From Nitrospirae bacterium GWC2_57_13 (GTDB lineage Bacteria; Nitrospirota; UBA9217), in contig MHDZ01000043.1 of the NCBI GenBank assembly GCA_001805055.1, forward strand, positions 1-53,256: a stretch of 53,256 bases of DNA, in the 5' to 3' direction. This document shows positions 43,761 to 51,324 of this stretch, one piece after another. Made by a program: the position numbers and the translations under genes. Below the pieces are notes generated by a model. It saw nothing but the letters and a program-made list of their open reading frames with translations, was not told the DNA's origin and ran no database searches. Each line of letters opens with the position of its first letter. Positions within the stretch are counted from its first letter, which is position 1.

Positions 43761-45106
43761 TGGACGATAGGTCTGCTGCGAAAGGCAAGGCGTTGCTTTC
43801 CTTTGCCGTTGATCTCGGCGTTGATTCCGCCGAGGTCTATCTTCGTTCCGCCCTGTCCACCACGGTGGAGGTCAAGGACCAGGCTGTCGAGGCCTTTGAC
43901 CGGGCGCGCGAGGTCGGCGCCGGACTCCGTGTCTTTGCAGAGGGCCGGTCCGGTTTCGCCTTCTCCACGGACCTATCCGACAAGGCCCTGCACCAGCTTG
44001 CTGATGCTGCCGTGACGAACGCCAGGAGCACGGATCCCGACCCTTTTCTCGCCCTTCCCGACGTTTTCCCGCCTACCCACAAGAACCTGAACATTTTCGA
44101 TCCTGTTCTCGCCGCTCTTGATGACCAGGAAAAGATCGCCCGTGTCATGGCCATGGAACGCGAGGCCTTTGGTGTTGATCCGAGAATCCGTCGGATCAGA
44201 AAGGCCTCAGCACGGTTTTCGTCATCCATGACGGTGTTGATGAGCACGTCAGGCGCCAATGTCGAATACCGGGGGACGGCCGGATATGCAAGCATGGAGG
44301 CGGTTGCGGAAGCTGACGGCGAGTCCCAGGCAGGCTGGGAGTTTGATGCCCATCGTTTTTACGACAGGCTCAATATCGAGGAGGTCGGGCGCAAGGCTGC
44401 GCAACATGCCCTTGACCTGCTCGGCGCCCGCAGCATCCCTTCTGTCAAGGCGCCGGTGGTCCTTGATCCGCTCACGGGTGGCGAGCTGCTCTCGCTGCTC
44501 GTATCGGGATTGTCGGCCGAGAACGTCCAGAAAAAGAAATCCCTGCTGGCGGGAAAGCTCGGTCAAATTGTCATATCGCCTTTGCTGACGGTCTACGACG
44601 ACGGGTTGCTTGATGCAGGCTTCGGGACCGCGCCGTGCGATGATGAAGGTGTTCCGGTAAGAACGAAAAAGGTGATCGATGGCGGCAGGCTTGCCATGTT
44701 CCTGTATAATTCCTATACCGCGCGGACAGAAGGCACCTCTTCGACGGGCAACGGCATACGCGCAGGTTTTCGGGGCGTGCCCGGCGTAGGCGTTACGAAC
44801 TGCTATATAGAACCAGGCAAAGGGTCCTGCCAGGACCTTGTGAGAGACACTGAAAAGGGATTGTATGTGATCGAACTTCTGGGAGCGCATACGGCGAATC
44901 CTGTATCAGGGGATTTTTCCGTCGGTGCTACGGGGTTCTGGATCGAGAAGGGCAGGATCGTCCATCCCGTTCGCGAAGTGACGCTGGCAGGGAATATTCT
45001 TGAGCTCATGCAAAATGTAGATGCTGTGGGCGGCGATCTTCGGTTTTCCGGCCGCATCGGCAGTCCGTCGCTCCGCGTGAAGGAGCTGTCTATCGGGGGG
45101 AAATGA
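43760..45106 (+). CDS. pmbA: TldE/PmbA metalloprotease partner subunit
   Basis: 448 residues, normal length. It lacks the HExxxH of TldD, as expected for TldE. Family features: SAEVYLRSALSTTVEVKDQAVEAF in the N-terminal part, LVSGLSAENVQKKKSLLAGKLG in the middle, and STGNGIRAGFRGVPGVGVTNCYIEPG (about 330-355). Forms the heterodimer with TldD (21626). The 1-base overlap with queD links it to that gene. Confidence 0.93.
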   Translation: MDDRSAAKGKALLSFAVDLGVDSAEVYLRSALSTTVEVKDQAVEAFDRAREVGAGLRVFAEGRSGFAFSTDLSDKALHQLADAAVTNARSTDPDPFLALPDVFPPTHKNLNIFDPVLAALDDQEKIARVMAMEREAFGVDPRIRRIRKASARFSSSMTVLMSTSGANVEYRGTAGYASMEAVAEADGESQAGWEFDAHRFYDRLNIEEVGRKAAQHALDLLGARSIPSVKAPVVLDPLTGGELLSLLVSGLSAENVQKKKSLLAGKLGQIVISPLLTVYDDGLLDAGFGTAPCDDEGVPVRTKKVIDGGRLAMFLYNSYTARTEGTSSTGNGIRAGFRGVPGVGVTNCYIEPGKGSCQDLVRDTEKGLYVIELLGAHTANPVSGDFSVGATGFWIEKGRIVHPVREVTLAGNILELMQNVDAVGGDLRFSGRIGSPSLRVKELSIGGK

Positions 45107-45185
45107 AGCTGAAGAAGTTATGAAGATGAGAAAATAAGAAAGTAAGAAGAAAAGGAAAAGTCATAAAGACGGGCAGCGTAACTTC
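45107..45185. repeat. purine-rich low-complexity tract, second copy
   Basis: GAAGATGAGAAAATAAGAAAG-like sequence, then CTTCTCAACTTC-like pyrimidines. It resembles 4208-4330 and separates the convergent pmbA and hflX. Confidence 0.5.
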
Positions 45186-46787
45186 TCAACTTCCCGCCTT
45201 CTCCGCTTCCTGATTCTCCTCCGGCCATACCCGCTCCTCGATCTCCTTCATCAATTCCCCGAATGTCTCCGGATGCAGGGCCGTCACGGTCACGCCGTTG
45301 AATCGACGCGCGATGGCGCGCGCCCAAAGCGGGTCCACCTGGTCTACCTTGTTCAGGACCACGAGCTGCGGGATGTGGTCGAGCTTCAGTTCGGCAAGCA
45401 GCGTATTGACGGATCGAATCTGTTGTTCAAAGCGCTCAGTGCTGAGATCTACGATATGCAGCAGCAGGTCCGCGTCCTGCATCTCGTCCAGTGTGGCCCG
45501 GAAGGCCGCAAGAAGGTCTTCGGGCAAGTCCTTGATAAACCCCACAGTGTCCGTGATCACTACTTCCCGCTCCCGGGGGAACCGCAGCCTGCGTGTGGCC
45601 GTATCGAGCGTTGCGAACAGCATATCTTCGGCTTTGACCGTGGAGCTGGTGAGCGCATTGAAGAGCGTTGATTTGCCCGCGTTGGTATAGCCCACGATCG
45701 AGACTATCGGGATGCCGCTTTTCACGCGCTTTTCGCGGCGCTGCTGCCTGCTTCTGCCGAGGGACTCTATCTCTTTCTCCAGGCGCCGGATCCGGTCACG
45801 GGCGCGCCGGAGATCGATCTCAAGCCGCGTTTCACCTGGTCCTCTGCCGCCGATGCCTCCTGTCAACCGGGAGAGCGCTGTGGACCGCTCTGACAGCCGC
45901 GGCAGCCGGTATTTGAGCTGTGCAAGCTCCACCTGCACCTTGCCGTCGCGGCTATGGGCCCGTCGGGCAAAGATGTCGAGGATCAGCTGCGTCCTGTCGA
46001 TGACGCGCATCTCGGTAACGTCGCCGATGGACCTGATCTGCGCAGGGCTCAAATTCTGGTCGAATACGATCAGATCGGCCCCGAGCTGCTGAGACCGGAT
46101 CACCAGCTCTTTCAATTTTCCTTCGCCGAGCAGATATTTGCGGTTCAGCTCCTGGGGGCGTTGAACAACGGCATCGAGGACGTGGATTCCGTCGGACCGC
46201 GCCAACTCCTTCAATTCCGCAATAGATTCTTCCTGTTCCTGCCTGTTTTTTCGTGAAACGCTCACCAGGATCGCACGGTCCTTTTTGGCCACCTCGATCG
46301 CTGCAGCGGTGCGCTCCATCTCCCTTTCCAGCCCGGTGATCAGGTCGAGAATGTCCAGATCAAGGTCGTGGACGGGTACGGGAGGAAGGACCGCATACAT
46401 CTTTTCCAGGGGATTTTGAGGCAGGAGATGACCGATAGAGATCGAGCCCGGCAGGCCGTCGGAACGAACATGCAGGGCTGCCATGATATCGAGTCTGAGC
46501 ATGGCCAGGTCAGTGAGATCTTCCTGGTTCAGCGGCTGGTCTTTGAGATGCGTATGGACCAGTCGCACGCCCCGGAGCCTTCGTGCGCCGAGGCGGTATT
46601 CGGAGAGGTTGGGAATCAGGATATCCCGATCGGTGCCGATGATCACATCCCGGACGTTGCCTGACCGGTCGATGATCAGCCCCACCTGGCGGCCAATATC
46701 AGCGGACGCCCCAGTGAGGGCGCGTGCGGCCTCGGGAGAGATAACGTCCTGAGGAGGGACGCGCCGGCGAAAGAGGCGTTCAAGCAT
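45186..46787 (-). CDS. hflX: ribosome-associated GTPase HflX with extended N-terminus
   Basis: 533 residues; E. coli HflX is 426, so the N-terminus is about 100 residues longer (long HflX forms are known in several phyla). G-domain motifs: GYTNAGKSTLFN (G1, about 366-377), DTVGFI (G3), NKVD (G4). Before it is the HflX-specific domain with SPAQIRSIGDVTEMRVIDRTQLILDIFA and GGIGGRGPGETRLE. HflX splits stalled ribosomes after heat shock. Its transcript is separate from the neighbouring gene at 46942, which ends in a terminator. Confidence 0.93.
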   Translation of the reverse strand: MLERLFRRRVPPQDVISPEAARALTGASADIGRQVGLIIDRSGNVRDVIIGTDRDILIPNLSEYRLGARRLRGVRLVHTHLKDQPLNQEDLTDLAMLRLDIMAALHVRSDGLPGSISIGHLLPQNPLEKMYAVLPPVPVHDLDLDILDLITGLEREMERTAAAIEVAKKDRAILVSVSRKNRQEQEESIAELKELARSDGIHVLDAVVQRPQELNRKYLLGEGKLKELVIRSQQLGADLIVFDQNLSPAQIRSIGDVTEMRVIDRTQLILDIFARRAHSRDGKVQVELAQLKYRLPRLSERSTALSRLTGGIGGRGPGETRLEIDLRRARDRIRRLEKEIESLGRSRQQRREKRVKSGIPIVSIVGYTNAGKSTLFNALTSSTVKAEDMLFATLDTATRRLRFPREREVVITDTVGFIKDLPEDLLAAFRATLDEMQDADLLLHIVDLSTERFEQQIRSVNTLLAELKLDHIPQLVVLNKVDQVDPLWARAIARRFNGVTVTALHPETFGELMKEIEERVWPEENQEAEKAGS

Positions 46788-46868
46788 TTTGAGCTGGGCA
46801 GGCTTGAGCCCCGTTATATTGCCGTGAACGGAGGGAATGGCGTAGCTCCCGGCCGGGAAAAGATAGCG

Positions 46869-46904
46869 AAAAAAAACAGCGCAGGCGTCATGCTCCTGCG
46901 CTGT
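46869..46904 (-). terminator. intrinsic terminator after the Lys-rich gene
   Basis: ACAGCGCAGG (46876-46885) pairs perfectly with CCTGCGCTGT (46895-46904). On the minus strand the hairpin is followed by a run of eight T (46876-46869). Confidence 0.9.
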
Positions 46905-46941
46905 CGTCGCGGTTCCGGTTACTTATTGTGCCGGCCTTTGT

Positions 46942-47508
46942 TTACAGTACTCGATAGACGATGTCATGCTCTCTGGCATGGTCAATGACCTTGGTTCCCA
47001 CGCTCTGGCCTGCAGAAGCCTGCTCGACGCGCTGGTGTTCGTATTCCAAAGAATCGATGGTCTGGCTGAAATCGCTGGTATGGCCTGTGACATGGATCCG
47101 GTCTCCCACACGGAGGGCGCCCTTATTGATCTGAATGACGGCAACACCGAGATGCGAATAATAATGAGTGACCGTTCCGATGGCCTCTTCTGACGGCGCA
47201 GGCTCCTCCACCGGCGGGATGCCCTTGGGTGAGGGGCCCGGGGCGACCATGAAGGGTTTATCTTCAACGGGCCGGGCCGCTGCGGGTTTTCTTGCTGGAG
47301 CAGCAGCTTTTCTTGCGGCGGGTTTTGCTGATGCGGCCTTTTTTACCGCTTTCTTCGCGAGCTTCTTTTTTGCGGTTTTTTTGACGGCCTTTTTCGCTGC
47401 GGCCTTTTTCTTCACGGCAGTTTTTTTCTTTGCCACCTTCTTTTTTATCGTCTTCTTCACAGCAGAGGACTTGCGAGCTTTCGAGGATCTTTTCGCTTTT
47501 GTGGCCAT
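46942..47508 (-). CDS. histone H1-like Lys/Ala tail fused to a translation-factor-like beta-barrel domain
   Basis: 188 residues. Residues 1-80 are extremely basic (AxKK and KKAA repeats), like bacterial histone H1-like proteins, and should bind DNA or RNA. A Pro-rich hinge (80-108) leads to a domain (109-188) matching the small 'translation elongation factor-like' family, related to domain 2 of EF-Tu and the C-terminus of U32 peptidases: IGTVTHYYSHLGVAVI, LRVGDRIHVTGHTSDF, GTKVIDHAREHDIVYRV. The stand-alone domain is usually about 80-90 residues, so this is a fusion. Strong ribosome site (AAGGAGG). It is a one-gene transcript with a terminator. Function unknown. Confidence 0.85.
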   Translation of the reverse strand: MATKAKRSSKARKSSAVKKTIKKKVAKKKTAVKKKAAAKKAVKKTAKKKLAKKAVKKAASAKPAARKAAAPARKPAAARPVEDKPFMVAPGPSPKGIPPVEEPAPSEEAIGTVTHYYSHLGVAVIQINKGALRVGDRIHVTGHTSDFSQTIDSLEYEHQRVEQASAGQSVGTKVIDHAREHDIVYRVL

Positions 47509-47811
47509 GGGCCGACCTCCTTAAGAGTAAAAGAAGTAAGAAATTGAACCGATCTCCGCGCAGAAATGCATCAACGGCGGTCAAGATACTGTTCATTCCA
47601 TGTGAACTGTCAATGAAGATGCGATGATGCGGACGGCCTGTATTGGCACAATTGTAACAAAACACCGCCAAAAAGCAAGGCGAAAAAGATGCAGCGCACG
47701 GTTGGTGACGGAAAATATGACGAAAATGTGCTTGCCATGCAATGTGTTCTGGCATACAATAAGCCCGGTTTTCGCGGTGGGTTCAGGTTGATCCAGTTGA
47801 GGAGGCGGGGG
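47509..47811. other. 303-bp divergent intergenic region
   Basis: Holds the ribosome site of the Lys-rich gene (reverse strand), a short dyad GTTCA-ttccatg-TGAAC (47592-47608), and the plus-strand promoter (47732-47760) and ribosome site GAGGAGG of the ANTAR gene. No gene is seen. Confidence 0.5.
47732..47760 (+). promoter_or_regulatory. sigma-70 promoter of the ANTAR regulator gene
   Basis: TTGCCA (47732-47737), 17 bp, TACAAT (47755-47760). Confidence 0.6.
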
Positions 47812-48405
47812 ATGGGGTCGCTTAAAATACTGATCGCGGAAGATGAGACGCTCATCACGATCAGTATTACAAAAATGCTCGAAAATATCGGCCATACCGT
47901 GGTGGGCAGGGCGCGTACGGGCAAGGAAGCCGTAGAAAAAGCCCTGGAGCTCTCGCCTGACCTTGTGCTGATGGACATTAAAATGGACGACATGGACGGT
48001 CTCGAGGCCTCACGGCAGATACTTGCCCTGAAACCTCTTCCGATAGTCATCCTGACCGCCTTCAGCCAGGAGGACCTCATCGAGAAGGCCAATGAGATAG
48101 GCGTATCGGCCTATCTCGTCAAGCCGGTTTCAGAGAGCGATCTTCTGCCAGTCCTCGTTCTGGCACGATCGAGGTTCAAACAGCTCCAGACGCTGCAGCA
48201 GGAGGTTGGTGATCTCAAGGAGGCGCTCAGGACCCGGAAGCTTGTAGAGCAGGCGAAGGGGATCCTTATGGACAAAGAAAGAATCACTGAGGCGGAGGCC
48301 TTCAAGCGCATCCAGCAGCAGAGCAGGAACCGCAACATACCAATGGGCAAGCTCGCAGAAGCGATCATCACGGCAAGCGATCTGCTGGGGGAGAAAAAGT
48401 CCTGA
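47812..48405 (+). CDS. response regulator with ANTAR RNA-binding domain (NasT/AmiR type)
   Basis: 197 residues from ATG 47812 with GAGGAGG about 7-8 bases upstream; a longer frame upstream runs through the promoter. Receiver domain 1-120: acidic Glu10/Asp11, phospho-acceptor Asp55 (LMDIKM), Lys in YLVKP. A coiled coil (about 122-145) leads to the ANTAR domain (about 145-195): RTRKLVEQAKGILMDKERI, EAFKRIQQQSRNRN and LAEAIITASDLL. ANTAR proteins bind tandem hairpins in nascent RNA and prevent transcription termination, often of nitrogen genes. No kinase is adjacent. A matching leader lies directly downstream (48502-48853). Confidence 0.95.
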   Translation: MGSLKILIAEDETLITISITKMLENIGHTVVGRARTGKEAVEKALELSPDLVLMDIKMDDMDGLEASRQILALKPLPIVILTAFSQEDLIEKANEIGVSAYLVKPVSESDLLPVLVLARSRFKQLQTLQQEVGDLKEALRTRKLVEQAKGILMDKERITEAEAFKRIQQQSRNRNIPMGKLAEAIITASDLLGEKKS

Positions 48406-48501
48406 GCGAAATCCATCAAGGGAATGAGCAGATTCACTCAATCACCAGATTATTTAGATAGCAAATGCTTTTTTTTCGGGTAGTTATCTTGCTTTGTCTT
48501 C

Positions 48502-48517
48502 AGGCATGGTTATTGCT
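48502..48517 (+). promoter_or_regulatory. near-consensus sigma-54 promoter
   Basis: AGGCATGGTTATTGCT: GG at 48503-48504 and GC at 48515-48516 have the exact -24/-12 spacing, and the flanking GGCA and TTGCT match the consensus (TGGCACG-N4-TTGCW) apart from two positions. Transcription would start near 48528, about 50 bases before the first hairpin. Confidence 0.65.
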
Positions 48518-48578
48518 AGTTTACATATATCGAAACAATGTAATACTAACGATCTTTTACAGGGGTAGATTGCCTTCA

Positions 48579-48596
48579 GCCGCTCACGATGGCGGC
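48579..48596 (+). promoter_or_regulatory. ANTAR-type hairpin P1
   Basis: GCCGCT (48579-48584), six-base loop CACGAT, GGCGGC (48591-48596): five Watson-Crick pairs plus a closing T-G wobble. Loop position 4 is G, as in the ANTAR RNA consensus; position 1 is C, where A is usual. Confidence 0.6.
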
Positions 48597-48608
48597 ATAT
48601 AACCATCC

Positions 48609-48628
48609 AGAAGGTCAGGAAGCCTTCT
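48609..48628 (+). promoter_or_regulatory. ANTAR-type hairpin P2 overlapping the terminator
   Basis: AGAAGGT (48609-48615), six-base loop CAGGAA, GCCTTCT (48622-48628): six Watson-Crick pairs plus the same closing T-G wobble. The loop shares C1, A2, G4 and A5 with P1. P2 lies 12 bases after P1, and its 3' arm is part of the terminator 5' arm, so the two structures exclude each other. Confidence 0.6.
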
Positions 48629-48675
48629 TGCCGGGAACCTTAGCTTATCGGGGTGCCTGCAAGGAAGGCTTTTTT
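48620..48675 (+). terminator. intrinsic terminator controlled by the P2 hairpin
   Basis: AAGCCTTCTTGC (48620-48631) pairs with GCAAGGAAGGCTT (48659-48671) with one bulged G, 12 bp in all, then six T in a row. The long apical loop can fold further. A classical rho-independent terminator. Confidence 0.85.
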
Positions 48676-48853
48676 ATTTTGGTTTGCAGTGCGGCCCTGT
48701 CTGCAACGGTGGATGGCAGCACGAATTTGGTCTACGGCAGTACCTGTGGTTGGCTTTCCATCAACTCTGGAGACGTATAGTATTGTCCCGGATGGGGGGG
48801 AGCAGATGCATTACCCGAGACTGTTTTTTTAAAAAGGCAAGGGAGGGAACGGC
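48676..48853 (+). other. remainder of the leader downstream of the terminator
   Basis: About 178 bases with no convincing gene or promoter. It ends in GGGAGGG, the ribosome site of the small gene at 48854. A run of seven T at 48825-48831 lacks a strong stem. Confidence 0.4.
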
Positions 48854-49075
48854 ATGGCACACAAAGGCGCAGTGGCCGAAGGCGGCAAACGTGGCAAAGG
48901 GCTAGATGTTCCCACGATCTTTTGCAAACTGTTCACTGATAGGGTGACCGAGCATCTCTGCTTTATCAGACGGCGGGAACTCAACACCCGGGGCGGTTTT
49001 TCCTGCGAAGGGTGCTCCATGGAGCGGCACCGGGGCGAGGAATGTGCCCTTCACGGCAGCAGCCCCCCTGCCTGA
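48854..49075 (+). CDS. small Cys-rich hypothetical protein, candidate antitermination target
   Basis: 73 residues, not recognised. It has a good ribosome site (GGGAGGG, 7 bases before the ATG) and GC-rich third positions like the neighbours. The N-terminus is Gly/Lys-rich; the rest holds DVPTIFCKLF, HLCFIRRRELNTRGG and a C-terminal SCEGCSMERHRGEEC cluster. The CxxC and later Cys could bind zinc or another metal. It is the first gene after the sigma-54/ANTAR leader, so it is the likely regulated gene. A new promoter follows it. Confidence 0.6.
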   Translation: MAHKGAVAEGGKRGKGLDVPTIFCKLFTDRVTEHLCFIRRRELNTRGGFSCEGCSMERHRGEECALHGSSPPA

Positions 49076-49100
49076 AGTGGCAAAAAAAGCCAGAAAAAAC

Positions 49101-49129
49101 TTGACAGGAAAATATTTATATGCGACAAT
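49101..49129 (+). promoter_or_regulatory. sigma-70 promoter for the small membrane protein gene
   Basis: TTGACA (49101-49106), 17 bp, GACAAT (49124-49129), about 30 bp before the start codon. Confidence 0.6.
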
Positions 49130-49159
49130 TTGCTCATAAATTCAAGGAGGATACGGTTC

Positions 49160-49465
49160 ATGATTAAATTAGATGTTTTTACCATGATCAGCGGCCTTGC
49201 GATAGTCACCATGTTCGTTGCGCTCTGGAAGGCGATAGATTACAAAAGTTCCGTTCCCGGCGGCGTGGTGGGCAGGACCTGGAACCTTATCACCACTCTG
49301 GTGGCGTTCTTCTTCATCGGTTATCTAACCACTCCGTTCTTCGTGCTGCTGACCCAGGAAATGAAAGACCTTATTGTTGCATGCATCTTCTTCTTCGGCG
49401 CCGTGTATGTGCTGATCACACTGCGGCTTGTGCACCGGATCATCATCGTCATGAAAGGTGAATAG
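49160..49465 (+). CDS. small three-helix membrane protein, hypothetical
   Basis: 101 residues from ATG 49160 (AAGGAGG 9 bases upstream). Three hydrophobic helices: about 5-24, 44-64 and 70-92. The loop after helix 1 reads DYKSSVPGGVVGRTWN. There is no known motif. The next gene starts 3 bp after its stop and is coupled to it. Function unknown. Confidence 0.8.
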   Translation: MIKLDVFTMISGLAIVTMFVALWKAIDYKSSVPGGVVGRTWNLITTLVAFFFIGYLTTPFFVLLTQEMKDLIVACIFFFGAVYVLITLRLVHRIIIVMKGE

Positions 49466-49468
49466 TGG

Positions 49469-49924
49469 ATGGATTATAAACAGGGCATCATCATTCTGAC
49501 GGACAAAGGGAAGGAAGAGCTCAAGACTCCCACTAACCTGAAAATGGAAGAGCGGTCGTTCCTTGTCATGGTCGACTGTTCCTCCACGGGCCAGCAGTTG
49601 CTCGAAAAAGCGCGCGGTTATCCGAATGCCGAGCAGATCCTTGAAAAGCTTGTCAAGGAAGACTATCTCTCGGTGACTGCCGCGGTCCCGAAGAAAGAAA
49701 CGCAGGATTCGCTTCAGGCCGAGTTGAAGCAGGCGGTCATTGACATTCTGGGAGCGCAGGCCGACGAAGCAGTAAAAAAGCTGCAAGGCACGCCGACCGA
49801 CAAGCAGGCACTGCTCCAGACCATAAAGCAGATCAGGCAAATGGTCTTTCTGACCATAGATGATAAAAAAGCTGTTATTTTGGAAGATACGCTAAAAAAG
49901 CTTATTGAGAAGCACCTGAAATAG
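49469..49924 (+). CDS. hypothetical protein with winged-helix-like N-terminus
   Basis: 151 residues, cytoplasmic. The first 70 residues (LTDKGKEELKTPT, FLVMVDCSSTGQQLLEKA, AEQILEKLVKEDYLSV) follow the helix-strand pattern of a winged helix. The rest is helical and charged (75-151). It is co-transcribed with the membrane protein at 49160, suggesting a membrane protein/cytoplasmic partner pair. A strong terminator follows. Not assigned to a family. Confidence 0.75.
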   Translation: MDYKQGIIILTDKGKEELKTPTNLKMEERSFLVMVDCSSTGQQLLEKARGYPNAEQILEKLVKEDYLSVTAAVPKKETQDSLQAELKQAVIDILGAQADEAVKKLQGTPTDKQALLQTIKQIRQMVFLTIDDKKAVILEDTLKKLIEKHLK

Positions 49925-49947
49925 ACGGCTCCCAGCCGTCTTTTTTT
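49924..49947 (+). terminator. strong intrinsic terminator
   Basis: GACGGCT (49924-49930), loop CCC, AGCCGTC (49934-49940), then seven T. It begins at the stop codon of the 49469 gene and separates the pair from the FadL-like gene. Confidence 0.95.
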
Positions 49948-50004
49948 ATGCGATCACGAATATGTTCTGCGTCATCATTACAGCAGTATCCGGGGGTGGG
50001 TAGA

Positions 50005-51324
50005 ATGATCAAGTTCAGGTTCCTTCTTTGCTTCCTGTGCAGCGCATTATTTATTCTCGGCGCGCAAAGCGCGGAGGCGACGAACGGCCATCAACTTTCC
50101 GCCATCGGCGCCTATCAGCAGGGTATGGGCGGCGCCACGACAGCCGCACCTTATGATGCCAGCACCTCCGTCAGCAATCCCGCCGGCATGGCCATGATCG
50201 GCAACCGTACGGACTTCAGTTTTCAGACGTTTTTTCCTACACGGGAAACAGAATTTTCCGGTTATGGAGCCGTACCGGATAGTTCGACCAATGGCGGTTC
50301 GAATATGTACCTCGTGCCTGCCATCGGCTGGACGGCAGCTATGGATGACAGGAATGACTGGTTCTTCGGCGGCGGGATGTACGGTGTTTCGGGAATGGGT
50401 GTAGATTATGATACGGTGCGTGTACCGTTTATGGAGAGTTCTTTTGGAGGACCGCTTGATGACGGCTCTTCTAAAGCACACATATGGTCACAGTATCAGT
50501 TCTGGAAAATGGCGCCTACCGTAGCACATAAATCTGGCAATTTCGCAATTGGACTTGCTTTGAACTTAGACTATCAGGCGTTTGGTTTTAAAAATGTGTT
50601 CTCAGGAACGATGGGGCTCTTGCCGGCGAAGTTTGGCATGGATCTGAGCGAGATGCAGGGGACTTTGGGCTATGGTGCTACAGTAGGATTTATTTATCAG
50701 CCGGTTCCCGAATTCAGTGTGGGTGCTTCTTACTCATCAAAACAAAATTTTGGAAAATTTAGATGGAGATTGACCGCAGATGATGTGAGTAACGTTTTAG
50801 ATGTCAATGGTGCGTATACAAGCAGTTTAGATGGTATTTATACCATGGATCTCGATTTTCCGCAGCAGGCTGCTTTCGGCATAGCAGTGCGGTTGGGCAG
50901 ACCCGTGCTCTGGACCGCTGATGTAAAATGGATCAATTACTCTGATACGTATAAGGTAGTTACATTAAAGGGTAACTTTTCTGGTGGCGCAGATGTGCCG
51001 TTAGATTTTGGTTGGGATGATGTATGGGTATACGCCACCGGTTTGCAACTAGATGTAACTCCGAAATTCGTGCTTCGTGCAGGTTACAACTACAGTACAT
51101 CACCTATTGATCAGGCAGATTTTTTTGAGGTTGAGAATAATATGGCATTTCCTGCAATTGTCAAGCAGCGCGTGGCAGGAGGCTTTACCTATCGATTCGG
51201 CCGTCACTGGGAAATGACCATGGCGTATATGAAGGCATTCAAGGAAGAGATGACCGGAGTTACCATGACGAAGATCAGCCTCGAGGAAGAAGGCGTGGAT
51301 TTTGAGATATCATATCGGTTTTAG
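50005..51324 (+). CDS. FadL/OmpP1-type outer membrane protein, second paralogue
   Basis: 439 residues from ATG 50005, which opens into a signal peptide (MIKFRFLLCFLCSALFIL...AEA|TNGHQLSAIG); a longer frame upstream begins in the terminator. The mature start GAYQQGMGGATTA and SVSNPAGMAMIG are FadL-like, and the protein ends in SYRF as outer-membrane barrels do. It differs clearly from the FadL protein at 8519 (fewer GFRLPEQ-type features), so it probably carries another hydrophobic ligand. The second half is more AT-rich than the first. Confidence 0.87.
   Translation: MIKFRFLLCFLCSALFILGAQSAEATNGHQLSAIGAYQQGMGGATTAAPYDASTSVSNPAGMAMIGNRTDFSFQTFFPTRETEFSGYGAVPDSSTNGGSNMYLVPAIGWTAAMDDRNDWFFGGGMYGVSGMGVDYDTVRVPFMESSFGGPLDDGSSKAHIWSQYQFWKMAPTVAHKSGNFAIGLALNLDYQAFGFKNVFSGTMGLLPAKFGMDLSEMQGTLGYGATVGFIYQPVPEFSVGASYSSKQNFGKFRWRLTADDVSNVLDVNGAYTSSLDGIYTMDLDFPQQAAFGIAVRLGRPVLWTADVKWINYSDTYKVVTLKGNFSGGADVPLDFGWDDVWVYATGLQLDVTPKFVLRAGYNYSTSPIDQADFFEVENNMAFPAIVKQRVAGGFTYRFGRHWEMTMAYMKAFKEEMTGVTMTKISLEEEGVDFEISYRF

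Noticed and set aside
48579-48628. Guanidine-II (mini-ykkC) riboswitch
   Set aside because: P1 contains ACGA, but it is not directly closed by a stem, and P2 has AGGA, not ACGR. The ANTAR reading fits both loops.
48541-48680. c-di-GMP or other metabolite riboswitch in the same leader
   Set aside because: None of the conserved junction or core sequences I know is present; only two simple hairpins and a terminator are seen.
48589-48780. 63-codon frame across the terminator downstream of the ANTAR gene
   Set aside because: It lies over the P2 hairpin and terminator, lacks a ribosome site, and the structures explain the sequence better.
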